A stretch of 21,154 nucleotides of DNA, taken from contig DATFFT010000010.1 of assembly GCA_035249905.1 (NCBI GenBank), forward strand, positions 1-21,154. The letters are read 5' to 3'. The notes below the pieces were generated by a model. That model saw only the letters and a program-made list of their open reading frames with translations, made no database searches and had not been told where the DNA came from. Position 1 is the stretch's first letter, and every line of letters starts with the position of its first letter. The DNA is from JAOUEA01 sp035249905 (lineage in GTDB: Bacteria; Actinomycetota; UBA4738; HRBIN12). This document shows positions 8,264-15,540 of this stretch, piece by piece. The translations under genes and the position numbers were made by a program.

Positions 8264-8561
8264 GGCCGGCTGGCTCGCGGGCGCGCCGGCGCGCACCCTG
8301 GCGATCGGGGTCATCCGGCTCTACCAGGTGGTCCTCGCCGGATGGCTCGGAGGGCAATGCCGGTTCGCACCCACGTGCTCGCATTACGCGGAGCTCGCGA
8401 TCCGCAGACACGGCGCGACCAAGGGGCTGGCCCTCGCCGTCTGGCGGGTCGCTCGGTGCAATCCGTACGGGCGGGGAGGTCTCGACCCAGTGCCGGAGCC
8501 GCGACGCTCGAGGTCCGTGTATGACGCTGTCTCTCACGTGACGAAGGCGGCTCGCACCTAG
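8250..8561 (+). CDS. yidD: Membrane protein insertion efficiency factor YidD
   Basis: YidD is a small membrane-associated protein thought to assist membrane-protein insertion together with YidC. The 103-residue product has the whole family signature: RLYQVVLAGWLGGQCRFAPTCS, then HYAELAIRRHGATKG, RCNPYGRGGLDPVP, with its three conserved cysteines. The start is ATG at 8250 with GGAGAG ten bases upstream; it lies inside the end of rnpA. The stop TAG shares its last base with the GTG of yidC, so the two are translationally coupled. Confidence 0.96.
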   Translation: MTIREAGWLAGAPARTLAIGVIRLYQVVLAGWLGGQCRFAPTCSHYAELAIRRHGATKGLALAVWRVARCNPYGRGGLDPVPEPRRSRSVYDAVSHVTKAART

Positions 8562-9724
8562 TGCTGGCTGAGATCCCCGTCATCTCGCCGATCTTCCAGG
8601 GCCTCCTCGATGCGATCGGGTGGGTACTGGCCTGGTTGTATGACATCGTTCCGAACTACGGCGTGGCCATCCTCGTGCTCACCCTGGTGCTGCGGTTCCT
8701 GCTCTTCCCCCTGGGCATGAAACAGATCAAGTCGATGCAGGCGATGCAAGCGCTGCAGCCCAAGATCAAGGAGATCCAGAAGAAGTACAAGGGCAACAAG
8801 CAGAAGGCGCAGGAAGAGACGATGCGCCTGTACCGCGAAGCCGGGGTGAACCCCCTCGGAGGATGCCTGCCCGTCCTCGCTCAGTTCCCGCTGTTGATCG
8901 CCATGTATGCCGTGATCAGGCCCCCCTCCTACGAGCCGTTCGACGCGGAAGGAGCGGTCGCGACCTCGGAGGCGGCCGTGGTGGAGTACCACATCAAGGA
9001 CAACCACCTGCCGGTCGACAGCGAGCTCTTCGCCAGCGTCATCACGCACGAGGGGACCGGCTTCCTGGGGCTGAACCTCCAGTGCTCGGCCGATCAGGCG
9101 GGCAACATCGACAAGAGCACGATCCGCGACACCAATCGAGAGGTCGTCGAACCGGGGCTTCCCCTGGTGGGCGACGACGGTGAACCGCTCGACTCGTTCA
9201 CCTCGAAGCCGGTCCTTCCCTGCGGCACCGCCGGCATCACATCGAAGATCGGGTACGTCATCCTGCTGGGGTTGATGATCGGCACCTCCTTCTACCAGAC
9301 GCTCCAGACACAGCGGGCGAGCCCTCAGGGAGCGGCATCCGGACAACAACAGATGATCCTTCGCATCATGCCGCTGTTCTTCGGCTTCATCGGCTACAGC
9401 TTCCCGTCGGGTCTCGTGCTGTATTGGACCGTATCCAACGTGTTCATGATCGGGCAGCAGACGCTGTTGCTCCGAGCCGGGCATATCGGGCCGGACGCCA
9501 TCGAGAAGCGCATGGCGCAACAGAAGGAGAAGATGGCGGCCCAGGCCGACAAGCCCAAGAAGGGGTTCCTGGCCTCGATGATGGAGAAGGCCGACGCAGA
9601 ACGCACTCGTCGAGACGACGGCGCCAAGAAGGCCTCCCCCGCGAAGAGATCGTCGGCCCAGGGCAAGCGAGGGTCGTCGTCGCAACGCAAGCCGAAGAAG
9701 CAAGGCGGGAAACATGGCGCGTGA
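8561..9724 (+). CDS. yidC: Membrane protein insertase YidC/OxaA family
   Basis: YidC inserts and folds inner-membrane proteins, alone or with SecYEG. The product is 387 residues. The first core helix (residues about 33-50) carries the conserved arginine Arg45 in LVLRFLLFPL. A charged cytoplasmic hairpin (QKKYKGNKQKAQEETMRLY) and the GGCLPVLAQFPLLIAMY helix follow. The last three helices lie at about 229-310, and the tail is Lys/Arg-rich. Oddity: the outer loop between the second and third core helices spans about 108 residues (120-228), much longer than in Bacillus YidC, and has Cys175 and Cys221, which could form a disulfide. The GTG start overlaps the yidD stop by one base. Confidence 0.97.
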   Translation: MLAEIPVISPIFQGLLDAIGWVLAWLYDIVPNYGVAILVLTLVLRFLLFPLGMKQIKSMQAMQALQPKIKEIQKKYKGNKQKAQEETMRLYREAGVNPLGGCLPVLAQFPLLIAMYAVIRPPSYEPFDAEGAVATSEAAVVEYHIKDNHLPVDSELFASVITHEGTGFLGLNLQCSADQAGNIDKSTIRDTNREVVEPGLPLVGDDGEPLDSFTSKPVLPCGTAGITSKIGYVILLGLMIGTSFYQTLQTQRASPQGAASGQQQMILRIMPLFFGFIGYSFPSGLVLYWTVSNVFMIGQQTLLLRAGHIGPDAIEKRMAQQKEKMAAQADKPKKGFLASMMEKADAERTRRDDGAKKASPAKRSSAQGKRGSSSQRKPKKQGGKHGA

Positions 9725-10211
9725 GCGCGACGAGGCGCCCTCCCTCGACGAGCTCGAGGAGCAGGCTGACGCGGCCGCGGACTTCCTCGAGGAGATGCTC
9801 GCCAAGATGGATATCGACGCCATCGCTGAGCCGGCTCCCCACGAAGGTCACATGTACGTCGATATCCTCGACGGCGCCGAGGAGGACATGTCGCTGCTGA
9901 TCGGTCGGCACGGCCAGACGCTGGATGCGATCCAGGAGCTGACTCGTATGGTGGTGGGGCGGCGCCTAGATCAGCGGGTTCGGGTGATCGTCGATGTGGA
10001 GGATTACCGCAAGCGCCGAGAGGCTCGCCTGGGCGAGCATGCACGCGAGCTTGCCGAGCGCGTGCGCGACGAAGGTCGTGAGGAAGAGCTCGATCCCATG
10101 AACTCTTACGAGCGCAAGCTCGTCCACGACGCCGTGGCCGATATCGAAGGGGTCGAGACGGAATCCCGTGGTGTCGATCCCGAGCGCTACGTCGTGATCC
10201 GTCCCGTCTGA
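9714..10211 (+). CDS. khpB: RNA-binding protein KhpB/Jag (KH and R3H domains)
   Basis: KhpB (Jag, EloR) binds RNA and in Gram-positive bacteria influences cell elongation and division. The 165-residue product has an acidic N-terminus (residues 1-35), a KH domain with the GxxG loop as IGRHGQTL near residue 62, and a C-terminal R3H domain with MNSYERKLVHDAV near 129-141. The Jag_N domain of some homologues is absent, as is common in actinobacteria. The ATG at 9714 lies within the last 11 bases of yidC, with AAGGCGGG just upstream. Confidence 0.93.
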   Translation: MARERDEAPSLDELEEQADAAADFLEEMLAKMDIDAIAEPAPHEGHMYVDILDGAEEDMSLLIGRHGQTLDAIQELTRMVVGRRLDQRVRVIVDVEDYRKRREARLGEHARELAERVRDEGREEELDPMNSYERKLVHDAVADIEGVETESRGVDPERYVVIRPV

Positions 10212-10248
10212 CCCGGAACTCCCTCGGGACGGGGAACGTACGGAGGCC

Positions 10249-10854
10249 ATGTTTCACGTGAAACATGAGGGTTGGGAGGTCACGGCCGCCCTGGGGATTC
10301 AGCTCGGATCCGAGGCGGAAGATCGCCTCGAACGGTACGAGCGCCTCCTGCTGGAGAAGGCTGTCCCGAGGGGCATGATCGCTGCTTCCGACGCATCCAG
10401 GCTTCGTGAGCGACACATCCTGGATTCGATCCGGGCTGCTCCCCTGCTGCCGGCCTCCGGGACCGTCTGCGACCTGGGATCCGGTGCCGGACTGCCGGGA
10501 ATCGCGCTCGCCATCGTGAGGCCCGATCTGCAGTGGGTGCTCGTGGAGGTCCGGAGGAATCGAGCTGCGTTCCTCGAGGAAGCCTCGGCCGGGCTCCACA
10601 ACGTGTCCGTCTACGCGGGGCGCCTCGAGACCATCGGCGAGCGGGCCGCGGTGTGCACCGCCAGGGCATTCGCAACCGCAACCCGATCATGGGAAGCGGC
10701 GACGAACGTCCTCGAACCGGACGGATCCCTGATCTACTGGGCGGGAGAGACGTTTCAGGCTTCGACGGATCTGCCGAAGGGCGTTTCGGCGCGGCTTTTC
10801 CACTCATCCGCTCTTGCACGCGCGGGAGCGCTGGTTATCATGACTCGGCAGTGA
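10249..10854 (+). CDS. rsmG: 16S rRNA (guanine-N7) methyltransferase RsmG
   Basis: RsmG (GidB) uses S-adenosylmethionine to methylate N7 of G527 (E. coli numbering) in 16S rRNA. The 201-residue product has RERHILDS, the SAM-binding motif VCDLGSGAGLPGIALA and RAFA downstream, all typical. The start is unusual: ATG at 10249 and the in-frame GTG at 10258 both lie in a parS palindrome. GGAGG is only two bases before the ATG but eleven before the GTG, so the true start may be GTG (198 residues). The stop overlaps the GTG alternative start of parA. Confidence 0.95.
   Translation: MFHVKHEGWEVTAALGIQLGSEAEDRLERYERLLLEKAVPRGMIAASDASRLRERHILDSIRAAPLLPASGTVCDLGSGAGLPGIALAIVRPDLQWVLVEVRRNRAAFLEEASAGLHNVSVYAGRLETIGERAAVCTARAFATATRSWEAATNVLEPDGSLIYWAGETFQASTDLPKGVSARLFHSSALARAGALVIMTRQ
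10250..10265. promoter_or_regulatory. parS: parS centromere-like site
   Basis: TGTTTCACGTGAAACA is a perfect 16-bp palindrome and an exact match to the widely conserved chromosomal parS consensus bound by ParB. It lies at the very start of the rsmG reading frame, coding for FHVKH, about 4.2 kb from the candidate oriC and 2.2 kb from parB. I saw no second exact copy in the window. Confidence 0.96.
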
Positions 10855-10856
10855 CC

Positions 10857-12431
10857 ATGGCCTCCGCCGACGCCGGCGCCGCCCCGGGCACCTCCACTCG
10901 CTCGAGTTCCAAGGGCGGTTCGTCTGCCGCATCCAAAGAGAAGCGAGCCAAGCGGGACAAGCGCGAGAAGGACGACAAGACGGCGAAGAGGCCCGTTCCC
11001 GTCGTTCCCGAGACGCCCGGCATCGCTCGGGTCATCGCGATCGCCAATCAGAAAGGGGGCGTCGGGAAGAGCACGACGGCCGTGAGCCTGGGGGCGGCGC
11101 TCGCGGATATCGGCTTCCGAGTGCTCGTGGTCGACCTGGATCCGCAGGGGAACGCTTCGACCGGCCTGGGTATCCGGCACGAGGCCCGGGAGATCTCCGT
11201 CTACGACGTCATCGTGTCGGAGGCGTCGGTCAGCGACGCGATCGTGCCGACGCCGGTCGAGCGCCTGGCGGCGGTCCCCTCGACGATCGACCTCGCGGGG
11301 GCCGAGATCGAGCTGGTGAGCCAATTCTCTCGGGAGACCCGGCTGAAGAAGGCGTTGGCGACCGTCCGCGAGGGTTCGTTCGACTTCATCTTGCTCGATT
11401 GCCCTCCTTCCCTCGGCCTGCTCACGATCAACGCGCTCACGGCAGCCGAGGAGCTCATCGTGCCGATCCAATGTGAGTACTACGCGCTCGAGGGTCTCGG
11501 GCAACTCCTGCGCAACGTCTCGCTCGTGCAACAGAACATCAATCCGGGACTTCGCGTCTCCGGCATCGTGATGACGATGTTCGATCCTCGAACCAAGCTC
11601 TCCGAGCAGGTCGTCGACGAGGTCAAGCGGTATTTCGGGGAGCTCGTGTACGACGCCATCATCCCGAGGACGGTTCGACTCTCTGAGGCCCCCGGCTTCG
11701 GGCAGCCGATCACGGTGTACGATCCGAGATCCAAAGGGGCGACGAGTTATCGCGAGCTCGGCCGCGAGGTGGCGTTGCGGCCACCACCCACGGAGCCGAT
11801 GCCTGCCTTCGACGACCTCCCCACGGTCGTCATACCGCCCCTGGAGGGATCCGAGCTCACAGCGGAGGCTTCACCCGACGAAGACGAGATCGCCGAGGCA
11901 CCGACCGGATCCGCTGTCACGGAAGCCGATCCTCGTCCCGACCCGGCAACCGAGCCCGAGCCCACTCCCGAACCCGCGCCGATTCCCACTCCCGAACGCG
12001 AGCCCACTCCCACTCCCGAACCCGAGCCCACTCCCGAACCCGAGCCCGAGCCCACTCCCGAACGCGAGCCCACTCCCGAGCCCGCTCCCACTCCCGAGCC
12101 CGAGCCGGCGCCACCGCCCCGATCCGCCGGGTCGGTCGTCGACGAGGACGACGTGTGGGAGCCCGCGGCGCCCCCCGAATCGCCACGCGTCCCGCCGCCC
12201 CCCCGGACCGAGTCCACAGGAACGGCGCAGGCCGAGCCGATACCGGGGCGTCGGGTCGTCGTGATCGACGAGGACGCGGAGATCGAGGCTGCCTCGCACC
12301 AAGATGGGACCGGCGTGTCCGGATCCGACCCGCAGCAGAGCCACGCCGTGGCCGACATCGGTGCCACGCTCGAAAACGAGCAGACCGCTCCCAAGCGTCG
12401 GTGGCGATTGTTCCGGAAGGGGGGCGAGTGA
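10857..12431 (+). CDS. parA: Chromosome-partitioning ATPase ParA (Soj) with long C-terminal tail
   Basis: ParA is the Walker-type ATPase that moves ParB-parS complexes and so segregates origins. Residues 1-57 are a Lys/Ser-rich extension. The deviant Walker A KGGVGKST is at 66-73, DLDPQGNAS and FDFILLDCPPSLGLLT follow, and the conserved core ends near residue 304 (SYRELGREV). A further 220 residues are low-complexity: a Pro-Glu-Thr repeat region (about 363-418), an acidic part and a basic-aromatic end (KRRWRLFRKGG). Usual ParA proteins are 250-330 residues. The tail is in frame to TGA 12429-12431, which overlaps the ATG of parB by one base. GTG at 10851 is an equally possible start; no strong ribosome site is visible. 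Confidence 0.95.
   Translation: MASADAGAAPGTSTRSSSKGGSSAASKEKRAKRDKREKDDKTAKRPVPVVPETPGIARVIAIANQKGGVGKSTTAVSLGAALADIGFRVLVVDLDPQGNASTGLGIRHEAREISVYDVIVSEASVSDAIVPTPVERLAAVPSTIDLAGAEIELVSQFSRETRLKKALATVREGSFDFILLDCPPSLGLLTINALTAAEELIVPIQCEYYALEGLGQLLRNVSLVQQNINPGLRVSGIVMTMFDPRTKLSEQVVDEVKRYFGELVYDAIIPRTVRLSEAPGFGQPITVYDPRSKGATSYRELGREVALRPPPTEPMPAFDDLPTVVIPPLEGSELTAEASPDEDEIAEAPTGSAVTEADPRPDPATEPEPTPEPAPIPTPEREPTPTPEPEPTPEPEPEPTPEREPTPEPAPTPEPEPAPPPRSAGSVVDEDDVWEPAAPPESPRVPPPPRTESTGTAQAEPIPGRRVVVIDEDAEIEAASHQDGTGVSGSDPQQSHAVADIGATLENEQTAPKRRWRLFRKGGE
11951..12109 (+). repeat. Tandem Pro-Glu-Thr coding repeat inside parA
   Basis: Short units such as CCCACTCCCGA (seven copies) alternate with CCCGAGCCCGAG-type units. 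They encode E-P-T-P, E-P-E-P and E-R-E-P steps. Threonine is always ACT here, while ACC or ACG is used elsewhere in this GC-rich gene, which points to tandem duplication rather than independent selection of residues. It is coding and has no spacer/repeat structure. Confidence 0.85.
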
Positions 12432-13321
12432 TGTCGAAGCGTGGAGGCCTGGGACGGGGCTTGTCGGCGTTGATCCCAGGTGCGCCGGAAACCGGTGAAG
12501 GAGTCTCCGGACTTCTCGAGGTTCCGGTGCACGCCGTCACGCCGAACCCGAAGCAGCCCCGCACCCACTGGGACGAGGAGGAGATCCAGGCCCTCGCGGC
12601 TTCCATCAGGGAGGTCGGCATCCTGCAGCCGATCGTCGTTCGCAGCGCAGACGAAGGCTACGAGCTCGTTGCCGGGGAACGTCGGCTGCGTGCCGCCAAG
12701 GTAGCGGGTCTCGCGACCGTGCCCGTCGTGCTCCGCGAGACCGACGACGCCGACCTGTTGCGAGAGGCGCTGATCGAGAACATCCACCGGCAGGACCTCG
12801 GTCCCATCGAGCTGGCCGAGGCATTCCGGCAGCTGCTCGAGGATCTCGGGTTGAAGCAAGAGGACCTCGCGGAGCGGGTTGGTGTGTCACGGTCACACAT
12901 CGCGAATACCATCAGGCTGTTGCAGCTGCCGATCGAGACCCAGCAGCTGCTCACCGACTCGAAGATCCAAGCGGGCCACGCGCGGGCGCTTTTGGCCCTG
13001 GGCGAGGCCGATTCGGTGAACACGCTCGCGTTGAGGGTTGCCGCCGAAGATCTCTCCGTTCGCGAGACCGAAGATCTCGTTCGCCGGTACCTCGAGCCGC
13101 CGGCCGAACAGCGGCCCGCGTCCGATGTCACGACGACGCCCGCCACCGATCCCGGTATGGCGGAGGTCGAGGAGATCCTCTCGGAACAGCTCGCCACGCG
13201 GGTGCTGATCCAGTACGGGAAGAAGCGTGGCCGGGTGGTGATCGAGTTCGGCTCTGTCGACGACCTCGAGCGTATCGTCTCCGAGATCGTCGGGTCGGGC
13301 CCCGGGCTCTCACCCGATTGA
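12431..13321 (+). CDS. parB: Chromosome-partitioning protein ParB (Spo0J)
   Basis: ParB binds parS and spreads on DNA as a CTP-dependent clamp. The 296-residue product starts MSKRGGLGRGLSALIPG, the N-terminal ParA-contact peptide. The N-terminal CTP-binding domain has QPIVVRS, GERRLRAAKVAG near residue 81 and ENIHRQDL near 116. The helix-turn-helix (DLAERVGVSRSHIANTIRLL, about 145-165) follows, and the C-terminal dimerisation domain ends the protein. The ATG overlaps the parA stop as TGATG, with GGAAGGGGGG upstream. The cognate parS lies 2.2 kb upstream. The gene ends 19 bases from the convergent ddl gene; no terminator hairpin is visible between them. Confidence 0.98.
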   Translation: MSKRGGLGRGLSALIPGAPETGEGVSGLLEVPVHAVTPNPKQPRTHWDEEEIQALAASIREVGILQPIVVRSADEGYELVAGERRLRAAKVAGLATVPVVLRETDDADLLREALIENIHRQDLGPIELAEAFRQLLEDLGLKQEDLAERVGVSRSHIANTIRLLQLPIETQQLLTDSKIQAGHARALLALGEADSVNTLALRVAAEDLSVRETEDLVRRYLEPPAEQRPASDVTTTPATDPGMAEVEEILSEQLATRVLIQYGKKRGRVVIEFGSVDDLERIVSEIVGSGPGLSPD

Positions 13322-13340
13322 GCCCTCCAACGGACCGTGA

Positions 13341-14282
13341 TCAGCGGGTTCGGCGGCTCAGTGCAGACTGCATGACCACATCACACAGTTGGGGCAGCCC
13401 CATGCCGGCAGCGCTCGCTCCCATCGGCAGGAGACTGGTCTCCGTCATGCCCGGTGAGACGTTCACCTCGAGGACCCATGGGTTCCCTGCGGCGTCGACG
13501 ATCATGTCCACCCTCGTGACGTCGCGCAGGCGCAACGCCTCCCATGCGGCCACGGCCGCATCGGTGCACGCCGCCGCCGCGTTCTCGCTCAGTCGAGCAG
13601 GCGCGAAGTATTCGGTCGCTCCCGCCGTGTACCGGGCCGCGTAGTCGTACGTGCCCCCTTTGGGCACGATCTCCACCGCCGGAAGGACCTCGCCCGGCGT
13701 GCCCACCACCCCGATCGCGATCTCCGTGCCGGCGATCGCGCTCTCGACGACGACCCCGCCACTGAACGACAGGGCAGCCATCACGGCGGCGGGTAGATCC
13801 GACTCACGAGCGACCGTACTCACGCCGAGCGCTGAACCGCTCCTCGAGGGTTTGACGACGCACGGCAATCCGACCCGGTCGACCGCACGGCCGAGCGCGG
13901 CCCCCGCGCCGAGGTCCCGCAAGGCAGCGTCCTCGATCGGCGCCCAGGCCGGCGTCGGCACCCCGGCTCGAGAAAGGGCTTCCTTGGCCAAGAGCTTGTC
14001 GAAGGCGACCTCGCAATCGAACGCCGATGTGCCCGTATAGGCCAGGTCGAGCAGGTCGAGCAGTCGTTGAACGGTGCCATCCTCGCCTTCCTTGCCGTGC
14101 ATCGCGAGGTAGCAGAGGTCGGGAGCTCGCTCCTGGAGGGCCTCGGCCAGTGATGTCTCGCCCGGGTCGATCGCCTCGGCCGTGTGGCCGAGCTCCTGGA
14201 GCGCGGCCTGAACGCGGTGACCGCTCCGCAACGAGACGTCGCGCTCGGGCGTTCGCCCACCGGCCAGCACCGACACGTTCAC
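13341..14282 (-). CDS. ddl: D-alanine--D-alanine ligase
   Basis: Ddl joins two D-alanines with ATP for peptidoglycan stem peptides. The 313-residue ATP-grasp protein shows LAGGRTPERDVSLRSG (Glu13), MHGKEGEDG (61-69), DKLLAKEAL, KPSRSGSALGV (144-154), TRVDM (Asp259) and EVNVSPGMTETSLLP (Glu272, Asn274), so all catalytic regions are intact. One small departure is DYAARYT, where most Ddl proteins have a lysine (AKY) in place of Arg217. The GTG start at 14282 overlaps the stop of the aminotransferase gene by four bases (GTGA), so the two are coupled. The gene is convergent with parB. Confidence 0.95.
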   Translation of the reverse strand: MNVSVLAGGRTPERDVSLRSGHRVQAALQELGHTAEAIDPGETSLAEALQERAPDLCYLAMHGKEGEDGTVQRLLDLLDLAYTGTSAFDCEVAFDKLLAKEALSRAGVPTPAWAPIEDAALRDLGAGAALGRAVDRVGLPCVVKPSRSGSALGVSTVARESDLPAAVMAALSFSGGVVVESAIAGTEIAIGVVGTPGEVLPAVEIVPKGGTYDYAARYTAGATEYFAPARLSENAAAACTDAAVAAWEALRLRDVTRVDMIVDAAGNPWVLEVNVSPGMTETSLLPMGASAAGMGLPQLCDVVMQSALSRRTR

Positions 14283-15508
14283 GGGCGCAGGCTCCGGTAG
14301 AGATCCTGTTCGTCCTCCAGCAGCCCGCCCAGGCGGGAGATGCCCTCGCGGATGCGATCCTCCGACGGATAGCAGAACGCCAGACGCATCTGGTTGCCGC
14401 CCCGGCCGTCCGGGTAGAAGGCGGTGCCGGGCACGTATGCGACCCGTCGCTCGACCGCGGCAGCCAACATCGCACGGGTGTCGAACCACTCGGGCAACGT
14501 CACCCACACGTAGAACCCCCCCGCGGGACGGGTCCACATCGCCCCGTCGGGGAAGTGCTCGTCGATGGCCTCCAACATCGCATGACAGCGTGATCGATAC
14601 GTCTCGACGAGGGAGGCGAGGTTCGAGCGCCAGCGCTCTTCGCGGGCGAAGTAACGCTCGGTGACCAGCATCGTGAACGAGGAACCGCACAGGTCCGCGG
14701 CCTCCTTGGCGAGCACGAGGCGCTGCACGACCGATTGCTCGGCGAGCGCCCAACCGACGCGAACACCGGGGGAGAACACCTTGGAGACGGTCCCGAGATA
14801 GATGACGTTCTCGGGGTCGAGGGTTCGAAGCGAGGGGAGCGGTTCTCCATCGAACAGCAGCAAGCCGTACGGGTTGTCCTCGATGATCGGGATCCCCGTC
14901 TCTCGGCACAATGCGACGAGCTGCTGGCGCCTTCCGTATGACAATGTCACACCACTGGGGTTCCCGAAGTTCGGACAGGTGTACACGAACTTGGGGCGCT
15001 CACCACGGACCAACGCCTGCTCGAGTTGATCGACCAACATGCCGTCGCCGTCGATCTCCACCTGCAGGTAGCGCGGCTCATATGCTCCGAACGCAGTGAG
15101 CGCTCCCACGTACGCGGGAGCCTCCACCGCGATCAGGTCGCCCGGGTCGATGAAGATCTTCCCGATGAGATCGAGCGCTTGCTGCGCGCCGGTCGTGATC
15201 ACGATGTCGTCGGGGTCGCCCTCGATGCCTTCCGCCGCCATCAGGCGAACGAGCTGCTCGCGGAGCCCGGGGTCGCCTTGGCCGCCTCCGTACTGCAGCG
15301 CCGCGGAGCCGTGCTCGTCGAGGACCTCGCGGACGACGTCGAGCACGTCGTCGGTGGGCAGCGCCTGCACGAACGGCATGCCGCCGGCCAACGAGACCAC
15401 CTCGGGCCGCGACGCCACCGCGAACAGCGCGCGAACCTCGGACGCCGACATGCCCGACGTGCGATGCGCGTACAGGTCGACGAAGCGATCGATGGAGAAT
15501 CCGGCCAT
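14279..15508 (-). CDS. PLP-dependent aminotransferase, fold type I (LysN/MocR-core type)
   Basis: This 409-residue enzyme is a class I/II aminotransferase of the group that includes 2-aminoadipate transaminase (LysN) and the catalytic part of MocR regulators. Evidence: LQYGGGQGDPGLREQ, TTGAQQALDLIGKIF, CPNFGNPSGVTLS, EDNPYGLLLFDG and SKVFSPGVRVGW with the PLP lysine at residue 243. There is no N-terminal DNA-binding domain, so it is an enzyme and not a regulator. The substrate cannot be read from the sequence. ATG at 15508 has GAGGG about seven bases upstream. It follows the LLM gene after 32 bases and overlaps ddl by four, so a function linked to amino acids for the cell wall is possible but unproven. 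Confidence 0.9.
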   Translation of the reverse strand: MAGFSIDRFVDLYAHRTSGMSASEVRALFAVASRPEVVSLAGGMPFVQALPTDDVLDVVREVLDEHGSAALQYGGGQGDPGLREQLVRLMAAEGIEGDPDDIVITTGAQQALDLIGKIFIDPGDLIAVEAPAYVGALTAFGAYEPRYLQVEIDGDGMLVDQLEQALVRGERPKFVYTCPNFGNPSGVTLSYGRRQQLVALCRETGIPIIEDNPYGLLLFDGEPLPSLRTLDPENVIYLGTVSKVFSPGVRVGWALAEQSVVQRLVLAKEAADLCGSSFTMLVTERYFAREERWRSNLASLVETYRSRCHAMLEAIDEHFPDGAMWTRPAGGFYVWVTLPEWFDTRAMLAAAVERRVAYVPGTAFYPDGRGGNQMRLAFCYPSEDRIREGISRLGGLLEDEQDLYRSLRP

Positions 15509-15540
15509 GGGAAGGCCCTCAGGCTAGCATCGGGAAGGCT

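Noticed and set aside
8531..8542. A second parS site (TCTCACGTGACG)
   Set aside because: Only the central CACGTG core matches; the outer bases of the palindrome do not.
10533..10856. An N-terminal extension of parA through rsmG
   Set aside because: The extension overlaps most of the rsmG 3' half in another frame and has no ParA-like content. Starts at 10851 or 10857 fit.
11951..12109. CRISPR-like or intergenic repeat array
   Set aside because: The units are short, vary in spacing, have no unique spacers and stay in the parA frame.
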